Shown one piece after another: positions 23,364 to 32,261 of a DNA stretch of 64,000 nucleotides. Origin of the DNA: Laceyella tengchongensis (lineage in GTDB: Bacteria > Bacillota > Bacilli > Thermoactinomycetales > Thermoactinomycetaceae); the NCBI RefSeq assembly GCF_900182735.1, contig NZ_FXTU01000005.1, positions 186,001-250,000 on the forward strand, given 5' to 3'. The translations under genes and the position numbers were made by a program. Within the stretch, counting starts at the first letter, position 1; each line of letters starts with the position of its first letter. The notes under the pieces were generated by a model that did not search any database, was not told the DNA's origin, and saw only the letters and a program-made list of their open reading frames with translations.

Positions 23364-23398
23364 ATAATATTACAATATACACAGTTTTTATGTTTTCG

Positions 23399-23485
23399 AG
23401 CCAAGCGTGCAGGTCCCAGATAGAAAGGCCGGGAAACGTTTTGGCTGTAGCAACCGCCTCGATGAGAGGCCTGAGATAGATTCAG
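23399..23485 (+). ncRNA. Structured 5' leader of the glycosyltransferase gene
   Basis: AGCCAAGCG (23399-23407) pairs with CGTTTTGGCT (23437-23446), enclosing GGTCCC...GGGA. GCCTC (23456) pairs with GAGGC (23466), and CTGA with TCAG (23471/23482). No terminator follows before the gene. The position ahead of a polysaccharide gene recalls the EAR (epsC) antitermination RNA of Bacillales, but I cannot confirm its consensus from memory. Confidence 0.45.
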
Positions 23486-23554
23486 CTATAATGGAGAAAA
23501 TCGGTTGTACGAAAACATGACAGTGATCATAAATCGGAATGGATATAAGGAGAC

Positions 23555-24787
23555 GTGAAGAAGTTGCGTATCTGGTTAGCCAATCATTATGCCGTTCCCC
23601 CGAATATTGCGGGAATTACGCGTCATTATGAACTGGCGCGCGAATGGGCGCAGGAGGAAGAGGCAGAAGTAACCCTGTTTTTGTCCAAATTTGTTCATCC
23701 GCGCCGCACATTTATCACAGAGGCTGAAAAAGAGGGAATCGAGAAGGTGAAAGGGCTGAAGTTGAATTGGCTTTGGTCTTTTCCCCACAAGCAGAACGAT
23801 TTTCGCCGCATCATCAACATGGGAAGCTTTGCGGTTGTCTTCTTTTTAGCTGGTTTGTTGAAGAAAAAACCGGATGTGTTGATCGCTTCTTCGCCCCATT
23901 TGTTCACGGCTTTTGCGGGCTGGATGCTAGCTAAGCTAAAAGGTTGCCCGTTTGTGCTGGAAGTGCGCGACTTGTGGCCAGACTCCCTGATCAAGATGGG
24001 TGGATTGAACAACAAACATGTGGTCAAGTTGCTCACTTGGATGGAGTCGTTCCTGTATCGGAACGCGGACAAGATCATCGTCTTGACGGAGCATCAACGC
24101 ACGTTTATCGCCGACAAGGGAATCGACCCGAACAAAATCGACTTGATCCCCAACGGGATTGTAGTGAGCTCTTGGCAGCCAAATCCGGAGAAGCGGACCG
24201 CTTTTCGGCGTAAGATGGGCGTGACCGAGGATCAATTTGTGGCTATTTACACCGGGGCGCACGGCCCGGCCAACGCATTGGAGTATGTGGTGAAAGCAGG
24301 GCGCCACTTGAAGCCGGATACAGCGATTGTCTTGATCGGGGACGGGCCTGAGAAGGAAAAATTGCAACAGATTAAGCAAGAAGAAGGGTTAGATAACATC
24401 CACCTGCTTGATCCGGTGCCCAAGTCGGAGATTTTCGACTACACCTATGCGGCCGATTGCGGGATCATTTCCTTGGCTGACAATGAGGTGTTCCGTGGGG
24501 CCCGACCCAACAAACTATTTGATTACACGTTTATCGGCTTGCCGATCATCTCCACTGTTGACGGGGAAGTGCGTGAGATCGTGGAGAAAAACCAAGTCGG
24601 GGTTTTTGCTGGGGCAGAGAATCCACAAGGGCTGGCTGAGGCGATTGAACGCGTGCGCTCATTCAGCGACCAAGAGCGGGAAGAGATTAAGCGGCGTGGA
24701 CGGGAGTACATTGACCGCGAAGGGGACCGCAAAAAATTGGCCCATCGTTTCTACAATATCCTGAGAGAGTTGGTAAATCGCAAATAG
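23555..24787 (+). CDS. Family 4 glycosyltransferase (WbuB-like)
   Basis: A GT-B fold glycosyltransferase of about 410 residues. The N-terminal part has WLANHYAVPPNIAGITRHYE and LEVRDLWPDSLIKMGG. The donor-binding C-terminal domain has IVLTEHQRTFI, DLIPNGIVV, AIYTGAHGPANALE and the GARPNKLFDYTFIGLPII region that holds the catalytic Glu/Lys area. WbuB-type enzymes add fucosamine-like sugars in surface polysaccharides; the specificity here is unknown. Two starts are possible: GTG 23555, 2 bases after AAGGAG, or TTG 23564, 11 bases after it. A 440-base leader with operators and structured RNA precedes it, so it is separately controlled from mnaA. Confidence 0.88.
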   Translation: MKKLRIWLANHYAVPPNIAGITRHYELAREWAQEEEAEVTLFLSKFVHPRRTFITEAEKEGIEKVKGLKLNWLWSFPHKQNDFRRIINMGSFAVVFFLAGLLKKKPDVLIASSPHLFTAFAGWMLAKLKGCPFVLEVRDLWPDSLIKMGGLNNKHVVKLLTWMESFLYRNADKIIVLTEHQRTFIADKGIDPNKIDLIPNGIVVSSWQPNPEKRTAFRRKMGVTEDQFVAIYTGAHGPANALEYVVKAGRHLKPDTAIVLIGDGPEKEKLQQIKQEEGLDNIHLLDPVPKSEIFDYTYAADCGIISLADNEVFRGARPNKLFDYTFIGLPIISTVDGEVREIVEKNQVGVFAGAENPQGLAEAIERVRSFSDQEREEIKRRGREYIDREGDRKKLAHRFYNILRELVNRK

Positions 24788-24794
24788 GGGTGAA

Positions 24795-24827
24795 GCGGGC
24801 CCCGGTAAGCGGTCCGCCTCCTTTTTT
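24795..24827 (+). terminator. Terminator of the glycosyltransferase gene
   Basis: GCGGGCC pairs with GGTCCGC (one G-U pair), then CTCC and seven T. Confidence 0.8.
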
Positions 24828-24951
24828 ATCACGGCGCAAGTGAAAAAGGTGCATAAATTTGATAAACTGATATGAGTAGCCTTTTGACAATGTCGGTGCC
24901 GAAAATGCGTTACATCATAAAAAAAACCAACTCTAAGTAGGAGATGATAAG

Positions 24952-27477
24952 GTGTTAGGTACCCTTAAGAAATTATTCGATCCACACGAACGGCAATTGA
25001 AGAAATTTTTCAGCATCGCGGATCACATTGACTCGCTGGAAGCAGAGTTTCAAGCATTGAGCGATGCGGAATTAAGAGGAAAAACGGATGAGTTCCGGAC
25101 CCGACTGGAAAAAGGGGAGACGCTGGACGACCTTCTGCCAGAGGCGTTTGCCGTGGTGCGTGAAGCGGCGAAACGCGTGTTGAACATGCGCCATTTCCGC
25201 GTGCAGCTCGTGGGGGGAATGGTGCTTCACCAAGGAGACATCGCTGAGATGAAAACGGGGGAAGGGAAAACCCTCGTGTCCACTTTGCCCGCGTATTTGA
25301 ACGCGTTGGAAGGCAAGGGTGTCCATATCGTTACCGTCAACGATTATCTGGCCAAGCGGGACAAAGAGTGGATGGGCCAGGTGTTTGAATTCCTGGGGTT
25401 GACTGTGGGCCTAAATTTGCCGATGATGTCGCCAGAGGAAAAGCGGGCCGCTTATCAAGCGGATATCACCTTCGGTACGAACAATGAGTTTGGCTTCGAC
25501 TATCTGCGGGACAACATGGTGTTGTACAAGGAACAATTGACCCAGCGGGAGCTGAACTTCGCGATCATCGACGAGGTGGATAGCATCTTGATCGACGAAG
25601 CGCGGACGCCGCTCATTATCAGTGGGCAAGCCAACAAGGCGACCGACTTGTACTACACCGCCGACAACATCGTGCGTCGCTTGAAAGAAGGCGATGATTA
25701 CACGATCGACATCAAGACCAAACAGGTATCGCTGACGGAAGACGGCGTGAAAAAAGTGGAGAACTTCCTCGGTGTCGACAACTTGTACGACATGAAGCAC
25801 GTTACGTTGAACCATCACATTCAACAGGCATTGAAAGCGCATGCCATCATGAAGCGCGACGAAGATTATGTAGTGAATGAAGACGGCGTCGTGATCGTGG
25901 ATGAATTTACAGGCCGTTTGATGTATGGCCGCCGCTACAGCGATGGGTTGCACCAGGCGATTGAAGCCAAAGAAGGGTTACAAGTGCAGCGTGAAAGCAT
26001 GACGCTGGCCACCGTCACCCTGCAAAATTACTTCCGCCTGTACAAAAAGTTGTCTGGGATGACCGGTACGGCAAAGACGGAAGAAGAAGAGTTCCGCAAA
26101 ATCTACAACATGGATGTTTATCAGATACCGACCAACCGCCCACAATTGCGCGAAGACTTGTCGGATGTGCTATACAAAACGGAAGAGGCCAAGTTTAACG
26201 CGGTGGTGGAAGAGATTGCTCAACGCCACGCCAAAGGGCAACCTGTGCTGGTAGGTACTGTCTCGATCGAAAAATCGGAGCGCCTGTCCCGGTTGCTGAA
26301 GAGACGCGGCATCCCGCATGAGGTGTTAAATGCGAAAAACCACGCCCGAGAAGCGGAGATTGTGGCGCAAGCCGGACAGCGTGGGGCGGTGACCATCGCC
26401 ACCAACATGGCTGGCCGCGGAACGGACATCGTGCTGGGAGAAGGTGTGGCCGAACTGGGTGGTTTGCACATCATCGGAACCGAGCGACATGAGAGCCGGC
26501 GGATCGATAACCAGTTGCGTGGACGTTCGGGACGCCAAGGCGATCCAGGTTCCTCCCAGTTTTACCTCTCCTTGTCGGATGATCTGATGCGCCGCTTCGG
26601 TGGGGAAAACCTTGAAAGCATGCTGGAGCGGTTGGGGTTGCCTGAAGACCAGCCCATCGAAGGCAAAATGTTCTCCCGTGCGGTGGCCAATGCGCAACGC
26701 AAGGTGGAGGCCAACAACTTTGACGCCCGTCGTTGGGTGTTGCAGTATGACGATGTCTTGAATCAACAGCGGGAAGTAATTTATAAGCAACGCCGCGAAG
26801 TGTTGGAAAGCGACGACCTCAAGGATGTCGTGCTCAACATGGCCAAAGCGGCGATTGAGAACATCGTGCAAGTCCACACCTCCGAGGACTTGGAAGAGGA
26901 ATGGAATCTCGAGGCGATTGTGGAGTATGCCAACAATAACCTACTGCCCGAAGGTCGCCTGACAGAAGAAGATTTGGAAGGCAAAGATCCGTCGGAGATG
27001 GTGGACGACATCTTTGAAGAAGTGAAGAAATACTACCAAGAACGCCAGGAGGAACTGGGGAACGAGCGCTTGCAGGAGTTTTCCAAAGTGGTGATTCTGC
27101 GCGCTGTCGACCGGAAGTGGATGGATCACATCGACGCGATGGAACAATTGCGCCAAGGGATCCACTTGCGCGCGTACGGGCAAGACAATCCGCTTCGCGC
27201 TTACCAGTTTGAAGGCTTCGCCATGTTTGAGGCGATGATTCAAGAAATCCAAGAAGAGATTGTCAAGTATGTGATGAAATCAGTTATCGCGGAAGAAGAA
27301 GAGTTGGAGCGCGAAGAAGTCGCTGTCAATCCGACCGCCGTTTCCGGCAGTTCCGAGCAGGAAGCGGATGCGCCGAAAAAGGAGCCCATTCGCCGGGCGG
27401 ATAAAGTGGGCCGCAATGACCCATGCCCTTGCGGAAGCGGCAAAAAGTACAAAAACTGTTGCTTGAAAAATGGATAA
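24952..27477 (+). CDS. secA: Preprotein translocase ATPase SecA
   Basis: A full-length 841-residue SecA, the ATPase motor that pushes unfolded proteins through SecYEG. Visible are Walker A (MKTGEGKTL, about 100-108), the DEVD box (207-210) within IIDEVDSILIDEARTPLIISG, the preprotein-binding region, and helicase motifs in MAGRGTDIVLG and RGRSGRQGDPG. The C-terminal zinc-binding SEC-C tail is DPCPCGSGKKYKNCC. The start is GTG 24952 behind TAGGAGATGATAAG. The order secA-prfB is conserved with B. subtilis. Confidence 0.98.
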   Translation: MLGTLKKLFDPHERQLKKFFSIADHIDSLEAEFQALSDAELRGKTDEFRTRLEKGETLDDLLPEAFAVVREAAKRVLNMRHFRVQLVGGMVLHQGDIAEMKTGEGKTLVSTLPAYLNALEGKGVHIVTVNDYLAKRDKEWMGQVFEFLGLTVGLNLPMMSPEEKRAAYQADITFGTNNEFGFDYLRDNMVLYKEQLTQRELNFAIIDEVDSILIDEARTPLIISGQANKATDLYYTADNIVRRLKEGDDYTIDIKTKQVSLTEDGVKKVENFLGVDNLYDMKHVTLNHHIQQALKAHAIMKRDEDYVVNEDGVVIVDEFTGRLMYGRRYSDGLHQAIEAKEGLQVQRESMTLATVTLQNYFRLYKKLSGMTGTAKTEEEEFRKIYNMDVYQIPTNRPQLREDLSDVLYKTEEAKFNAVVEEIAQRHAKGQPVLVGTVSIEKSERLSRLLKRRGIPHEVLNAKNHAREAEIVAQAGQRGAVTIATNMAGRGTDIVLGEGVAELGGLHIIGTERHESRRIDNQLRGRSGRQGDPGSSQFYLSLSDDLMRRFGGENLESMLERLGLPEDQPIEGKMFSRAVANAQRKVEANNFDARRWVLQYDDVLNQQREVIYKQRREVLESDDLKDVVLNMAKAAIENIVQVHTSEDLEEEWNLEAIVEYANNNLLPEGRLTEEDLEGKDPSEMVDDIFEEVKKYYQERQEELGNERLQEFSKVVILRAVDRKWMDHIDAMEQLRQGIHLRAYGQDNPLRAYQFEGFAMFEAMIQEIQEEIVKYVMKSVIAEEEELEREEVAVNPTAVSGSSEQEADAPKKEPIRRADKVGRNDPCPCGSGKKYKNCCLKNG

Positions 27478-27498
27478 GTCGTGACTGTCGGGCAACGA

Positions 27499-27526
27499 AA
27501 GGTAGGGAGTCCCTCCCTGCCTTTTT
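27499..27526 (+). terminator. Terminator of secA
   Basis: AAGGTAGGGAG, loop TCC, CTCCCTGCCTT, then T-rich tail. Confidence 0.88.
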
Positions 27527-27584
27527 AAAGTGAGAGGTTTGGCGATATAATAGGCATAAACAGTCAGTCGAGGTGACGTGAAAA

Positions 27585-28698
27585 ATGGAAATGAGTGAAA
27601 TCAAACAACAGCTAGCGACTACAGCCAAGCGTTTGGCGGACATCAGGGGGTCTCTTTGACCTCGATCAAAAAAAGGCGCGCTTGAGTGAACTGGAAGAGC
27701 AAATGGCTTCGCCTACCTTCTGGGACAATCAAGAAGAGGCGCAAAAAGTGATCGATGAGATGAAGCATCTCAAAGATCAGATTGAAGTGATGACGGGGTT
27801 GGAAGAGAGTCAGGAAGAGTGCCAGCTGATGCTCGAACTGATGAACGAGGAAGGCGAAGACGCCGGCTTGCAGGAGGAGTTGGCCAAAGCGGTGCGCTCC
27901 TTGTCCAAAGAGATTGATGCGTTTGAGCTGGCGCTGATGCTGAGCGAGCCGTATGACCGCAACTCGGCTATCCTGGAACTCCATCCCGGCGCAGGGGGGA
28001 CCGAATCTCAAGACTGGGCGGAAATGCTGTTGCGCATGTATACCCGTTGGGCTGAGCGGAGCGGTTACAAAGTGGAAACGTTGGACTACCTGCCTGGGGA
28101 GGAAGCAGGTGTCAAAAGCGTGACGCTTCTGATCAAAGGGGTTAACGCCTATGGCTACCTCAAGGCGGAAAAAGGGGTACACCGGCTTGTGCGCATCTCG
28201 CCATTTGACGCTTCGGGTCGCAGACACACCTCCTTCGTGTCTTGCAATGTGATGCCTGAAATTGATAATGATGTGGAGATTGAGGTGCGTCCCGACGAGT
28301 TGAAAATAGACACTTATCGCTCCAGTGGCGCGGGTGGACAGCACGTTAACACCACCGATTCGGCGGTCCGCATCACGCACATTCCCACCGGGGTCGTCGT
28401 GACGTGCCAATCAGAGCGCTCCCAGATCAAGAACCGGGAAAAAGCGATGAAAATCCTGAAGGCCCGTCTCTATGAGCGCAAGTTGGAAGAGCAACAGAAA
28501 GAGATGCAAGCACTGAAAGGGGAACAGACGGAGATTGGCTGGGGGAACCAGATTCGCTCATACGTCTTCCACCCTTACAGCTTGGTCAAAGACCACCGCA
28601 CGCAAACGGAAGTCGGCAATGTGCAGGCAGTGATGGATGGAGAGATCAATGCGTTCATCGAAGCATACCTGCGCCAGATGATGAACAAAAAGGGGTAA
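27585..28698 (+). CDS. prfB: Peptide chain release factor 2, programmed frameshift
   Basis: RF2 ends translation at UGA and UAA. The gene must be read in two frames: codons 27585-27656 (MEMSEIKQQLATTAKR...GSL), an in-frame TGA at 27657-27659, then a +1 shift reading from 27658 (DLDQKKARLSELEEQ). The product is about 370 residues, the usual length. The SPF anticodon-like motif is at about 205-207 and the GGQ motif that enters the peptidyl-transferase centre at about 250-252 (SSGAGGQHVN). ATG 27585 follows GAGGTGACG. It lies after secA as in B. subtilis. Confidence 0.97.
27645..27660 (+). promoter_or_regulatory. RF2 autoregulatory +1 frameshift site
   Basis: AGGGGG (27645-27650) acts as the internal Shine-Dalgarno sequence 3 bases before CTTTGAC, the classic prfB recoding signal. 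When RF2 is scarce, ribosomes pausing on TGA slip +1 and make more RF2. Confidence 0.95.
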
Positions 28699-28840
28699 GA
28701 AGGAAAAATCGGCGCACGCCTAGAATGGGTTGTCAAGATGTGCGACAAACGGCGCGGTATCATGCCATGGGCGGCCGTGTCAATAAGCTCCCAACGGCAT
28801 AAGGTTAGGACATCACCGTTTGAGATGGAGGGGAACCAAC

Positions 28841-29629
28841 GTGACCAACTGGAAGCATATTGTGTGTGATCAAGGGGAAGGATGGGCTCAGCTGACCCTG
28901 TCTCGCCCTAAAGTGTTGAATGCGTTGAGCCGAGAAGTGTTGACGGAGTTGGATACCGCAATCGATTGGGTGGAGCGCAATGACGCGGTGCGTGTGTTGA
29001 TCATCACCGGTGCGGGAGACAAGGCGTTTGTGGCGGGTGCCGACATCACCGAATTGAACCAGATCGAAAGCAGTGAGGAAGCGGAGCGGACGGCGCTCCT
29101 CGGACAAAGGGTATTTGCCCGGTTGGAAGAGCTGGATAAGCCAGTCATCATGGCGATCAACGGATTTGCCCTTGGCGGTGGCATGGAGTTGGCGATGTGC
29201 GGGGACATTCTCTTGGCTAGCGAAAAGGCCAAATTCGGCCAGCCGGAGATCAATCTGGGCGTCATTCCCGGTTATGGGGGAACGCAACGGCTCAGCCGTT
29301 TGGTCGGCAGGCAGATGGCGAAATACCTCTGTATGACAGGGATCATGCTGACTGCAGATGAAGCGGCCCGTTGCGGACTGGTGCAAAAAGTGGTGCCGCC
29401 AGAGGCGCTACTAGAGGAAGCGAAGCGTTTGGCTGAAACATTGGCGAAGAAAGCGCCCATTGCTCTCAAATACATCAAAAAAGCCATTCATCATGGGGTC
29501 GACATCGATCTTCCGTCCGGACTCAGATTAGAAGCTTCTTATTTTGGGTTGACGTTTGACACAGTCGACCGCAAAGAGGGGATGGACGCGTTCCTTAACA
29601 AGCGGGAGCCCCGTTTTACAGGAAAATAA
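28841..29629 (+). CDS. Enoyl-CoA hydratase/isomerase (crotonase family)
   Basis: A 262-residue crotonase-fold enzyme that adds water to enoyl-CoA, probably in fatty-acid or amino-acid breakdown. The oxyanion region is ADITELNQ / NGFALGGGMELAMCGD. Both catalytic glutamates are in place (GGGMELA and FGQPEINLGVIPGYGGTQRL). The start is GTG 28841, 7 bases after GGAGGGG; the frame is open to 28820. It stands alone here with no other beta-oxidation gene, so the exact substrate is open. Confidence 0.9.
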   Translation: MTNWKHIVCDQGEGWAQLTLSRPKVLNALSREVLTELDTAIDWVERNDAVRVLIITGAGDKAFVAGADITELNQIESSEEAERTALLGQRVFARLEELDKPVIMAINGFALGGGMELAMCGDILLASEKAKFGQPEINLGVIPGYGGTQRLSRLVGRQMAKYLCMTGIMLTADEAARCGLVQKVVPPEALLEEAKRLAETLAKKAPIALKYIKKAIHHGVDIDLPSGLRLEASYFGLTFDTVDRKEGMDAFLNKREPRFTGK

Positions 29630-29639
29630 GCTTCGCCGC

Positions 29640-29664
29640 GGCCGGCTTACATCGCCGGTCTTTT
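29640..29664 (+). terminator. Terminator of the enoyl-CoA hydratase gene
   Basis: GGCCGGC pairs with GCCGGTC (one G-U), followed by TTTTA, 10 bases after the stop codon. Confidence 0.75.
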
Positions 29665-29677
29665 ACGTTGTATCCAT

Positions 29678-29812
29678 TAGGGCGTGTCTGGCCAATCAAG
29701 TTGGTGGGGAAGAAGCGGTGGAAAAACCTTTTCTCGAGGAGCGCCGATGCACAAGTGAAGCGAAGGAGAAATTGGTTTTGGAGCCGCTGGCCTATTCATC
29801 AGACACGCCCTA
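29678..29812. mobile_element. Miniature inverted-repeat element (MITE), copy 1
   Basis: The 13-bp ends TAGGGCGTGTCTG (29678-29690) and CAGACACGCCCTA (29800-29812) are perfect inverted repeats. The outermost TA on each side could be a TA target duplication, as in IS630/Tc1-type transposition. The 135-base element encodes nothing. A highly similar copy in opposite orientation lies at 51047-51176. It probably moves with a transposase elsewhere in the genome. Confidence 0.8.
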
Positions 29813-29871
29813 GACTGAGGCGGGCCTAGCAATTGAAGCCGACATCGGCGAGGTAGTAGGTTAGAATGAAT

Positions 29872-29884
29872 CAGGCACGCCCTA
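29872..29884. repeat. Solo terminal repeat of the same element
   Basis: CAGGCACGCCCTA differs by one base from the right terminal repeat of the MITE that ends 60 bases upstream. It may be the remnant of a second insertion or of a longer parent element. Confidence 0.5.
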
Positions 29885-29919
29885 ATGGGAGTCTTCATGG
29901 GGACAAAGGAGGTTGAGTG

Positions 29920-30678
29920 ATGGATATGATAATGATTGGCGGGGGCGCCGTCGTCTTGGTGGTGGCAGTGATCATCATCGTGAGCGTCATCGTCGGGAAG
30001 AAAAGAAAGCAAGAAGTGGAGGAGCTCGAAAAGATGTTTCCGGGTGGAAGCATGTCGAGCGATAACATAAAAATCAGCGTGGAAAAAGTACGCCGGACAA
30101 CCATGGAGCGGGAACGCCGTAAGAAACAGCGAATTCACCGAGAAAGACCCAAAGAAGGGCAGAAGACGTTACCATATGAGGATCAAGAAATTATTTATCG
30201 TGATGATATACAGGGTGGAGAGTTAAACAAAGAAGTTAACGATTCGCAGGGTGAAAAAGAGACTGTTTCTGAGTCTAAGCGTTCTAGCCGCACGCGTTCC
30301 AACCTCTTCAAATCGCGTGGCAAGAAACAAGCAGACGATCTGGATCAAACCCAGGCGCAGGAAGCGGAGACGGCGCTGGATGGCGAAGGGGACAAAACGC
30401 TTGCCGTGCGCAAAAAGACCCGGAAAACATCGCGCGAGATGCCGGTCGTTGAAAATGAGCCGGCTGCCGAAGAAAATACCGACGCAGCCAAGAGTCGGCG
30501 TTTGTACAAGCGCAGTTTGTTGAAAGCGTCGGACGAGAACCGGGAAACCTCGCAGATCCCAAAAGCCAGCTTGATCGACACGCAGATGTATGTCGGGGAA
30601 GATGAACAGAAAGAGGAGCAAAAGCCCACCTTGTCCCGCTCGCAAGCGAAAGGCGGGCGCAACTGGTTTAAAAAATAG
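29920..30678 (+). CDS. Membrane-anchored, highly charged protein of unknown function
   Basis: A 252-residue protein I cannot assign to a family. One N-terminal membrane helix (MIGGGAVVLVVAVIIIVSVIV) is followed by a long, strongly charged cytoplasmic tail, rich in Lys, Arg and Glu and poor in hydrophobic residues, so it is probably disordered. Patches such as RRTTMERERRKKQR and VRKKTRKTSREM are very basic, others acidic. ATG 29920 lies 7 bases after AAAGGAGG. Its place before the cytochrome c gene, with 16 bases between them, suggests co-transcription. The topology resembles membrane-tethered scaffold proteins, but that is only a shape similarity. Confidence 0.7.
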   Translation: MDMIMIGGGAVVLVVAVIIIVSVIVGKKRKQEVEELEKMFPGGSMSSDNIKISVEKVRRTTMERERRKKQRIHRERPKEGQKTLPYEDQEIIYRDDIQGGELNKEVNDSQGEKETVSESKRSSRTRSNLFKSRGKKQADDLDQTQAQEAETALDGEGDKTLAVRKKTRKTSREMPVVENEPAAEENTDAAKSRRLYKRSLLKASDENRETSQIPKASLIDTQMYVGEDEQKEEQKPTLSRSQAKGGRNWFKK

Positions 30679-30694
30679 GCAGAGGTGATCACGC

Positions 30695-31039
30695 ATGATG
30701 AAGAGCAAACAGCGGATGATTCTTCTCTCGGGAGTGAGCGCAATCGCCCTCGTGGTATCCGGTTGCGGCGGTAATAGCGCCAAACAAGAGCCGACTCAGT
30801 CCAAAGAGGCGCAAGCGAACTTGACAGCGGACAAAATCTATGCAAACAACTGTGCATCCTGCCACGGAGGCAATCTTCAAGGAGGGTTTGGACCGAGCCT
30901 GGAGAAAATCGGTAGCAAACTGAAGAAAGAGCAGATTGTGGAAATCATGCAAAAAGGCAAGGGCAGCATGCCTTCGCAAGGACATATCTCCAGCCAGGAT
31001 CAAGAGAAATTGGCGGCTTGGTTGGCAGAGAAAAAGTGA
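30695..31039 (+). CDS. cccB: Lipoprotein c-type cytochrome
   Basis: A 114-residue small cytochrome c anchored outside the membrane by lipid. The signal peptide ends in VVSGC (Cys24). One heme-attachment motif, C53-A-S-C-H57, follows, with a likely Met ligand in KGSMPSQG. It carries electrons at the outer face of the membrane, probably to a terminal oxidase. B. subtilis cccB (cytochrome c551) has the same design and also lies downstream of secA-prfB, which supports the name. AGAGGTGATC precedes ATG 30695. Confidence 0.9.
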   Translation: MMKSKQRMILLSGVSAIALVVSGCGGNSAKQEPTQSKEAQANLTADKIYANNCASCHGGNLQGGFGPSLEKIGSKLKKEQIVEIMQKGKGSMPSQGHISSQDQEKLAAWLAEKK

Positions 31040-31080
31040 CGCTTCATCTATCGGGATGACCAAAAAGAACATGGGAAGTG

Positions 31081-31128
31081 AAGAGCGGTGGACGCACAAA
31101 CCTGTGTGATTCATCGCTCTTTTTTTTA
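31081..31128 (+). terminator. Terminator of cccB
   Basis: AAGAGCG at 31081 pairs with CGCTCTT, with inner GTG/CAC pairing, followed by a long T-run. Confidence 0.88.
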
Positions 31129-31136
31129 TGCAATGC

Positions 31137-31166
31137 ATTGAATAAAAATAAATATAGATGTATAAT
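31137..31166 (+). promoter_or_regulatory. argC promoter with overlapping ARG box
   Basis: TTGAAT (31138-31143) and TATAAT (31161-31166) are 17 bases apart. The sequence ATTGAATAAAAATAAATA (31137-31154) matches the ArgR/AhrC operator consensus and covers the -35 box and part of the spacer. Arginine-dependent repression of argCJBDF is therefore likely. Confidence 0.75.
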
Positions 31167-31214
31167 AATGCAAAACGATCCAATGGCATGTGATAAGTGA
31201 TGGGGAGGCTAGTG

Positions 31215-32246
31215 ATGAAAACAGCGGTTATCGGTTCGACGGGGTATGGCGGGGCGGAGTTGATTCGGCTAATCGAAGGGCATCCGCATTTGGAACTGGC
31301 GATGCTGATTTCCACTTCACAGGCGGGAGATGCATTGTCCCAGGCTTATCCACATTTGCGACATCTCGCCTACACTTTTCAGGAGCTTGATATCGCACAG
31401 ATCGGCCAGGAGGCTGAGCTGGTGTTTTTGGCGACACCGCCCGGTGTGAGCGGAGAATTAACTCCTCAGTTGCGGGCGCAAGGGAAGTTGGTTATTGACC
31501 TGTCGGGGGATTTCCGCCTGAAAGACGGACGGAGCTATGAGGATTGGTACAACCGAAAAGCGGCGCCAGACAAGTGGCTTGCCGAAGCGGTGTACGGACT
31601 TCCGGAATGGTTTGCAGAAGAGATTCGTACCGCTGATCTGATCGCCAATCCCGGTTGTTATCCGACGGCGACGCTGCTGGGCTTGCTTCCCCTGCTTCAG
31701 CATCGGATGATTGACCAGCGGGCTTTGGTGATCGATGCCAAGTCGGGTGTGACCGGCGCAGGGCGCAAGGTGGATCAGTCATTGCTTTTTAGTGAAGTGA
31801 ATGAGAATCTACGCCCATACAAAGTGGATGGACACCAGCATATCCCTGAGATTGAGCAAGCGGCTGAACGGCTTGCGGGTGCAGAAGTGCGGGTGCGGTT
31901 TGTTCCGCATTTGGTGCCGATGAACCGGGGGATCTTGGTTAGTCTCTATGCACCGATGTTGCATAAATATACGACAACAGAGGTGCTTCACATGTATGAG
32001 GAAGTGTATGAGGACGCGCCATTTGTTCGCATCGTGGAGTCTGGCTGGCCGTCGACCAAAGCGGTACAAGGTAGCAACTTTTGCGATATCGGTGTCCATG
32101 TGGATGAACGGACGGGGTGGATCACGGTCTTGTCTGTGATCGACAATCTGATGAAAGGCGCAGCGGGGCAAGCGGTTCAAAACGCTAATCTGCGGATGGG
32201 TTGGGCTGCCACAGCCGGATTGATGCAGTCGCCGCTGTTTCCATAA
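31215..32246 (+). CDS. argC: N-acetyl-gamma-glutamyl-phosphate reductase
   Basis: A 343-residue ArgC that reduces N-acetylglutamyl phosphate to the semialdehyde with NADPH, the third step of arginine synthesis. It has the nucleotide-binding start KTAVIGSTGYGGAELIRL and the catalytic Cys148 in NPGCYPTATLLGL. FVPHLVPMNRGI follows in the C-terminal domain. ATG 31215 lies 6 bases after GGGGAGG. First gene of the arg operon. Confidence 0.97.
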   Translation: MKTAVIGSTGYGGAELIRLIEGHPHLELAMLISTSQAGDALSQAYPHLRHLAYTFQELDIAQIGQEAELVFLATPPGVSGELTPQLRAQGKLVIDLSGDFRLKDGRSYEDWYNRKAAPDKWLAEAVYGLPEWFAEEIRTADLIANPGCYPTATLLGLLPLLQHRMIDQRALVIDAKSGVTGAGRKVDQSLLFSEVNENLRPYKVDGHQHIPEIEQAAERLAGAEVRVRFVPHLVPMNRGILVSLYAPMLHKYTTTEVLHMYEEVYEDAPFVRIVESGWPSTKAVQGSNFCDIGVHVDERTGWITVLSVIDNLMKGAAGQAVQNANLRMGWAATAGLMQSPLFP

Positions 32247-32261
32247 AAAGGGGGAGCGAAG

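Noticed and set aside
29872..29884. Promoter element before the charged membrane protein
   Set aside because: CAGGCACGCCCTA matches the terminal repeat of the neighbouring MITE and not a promoter.
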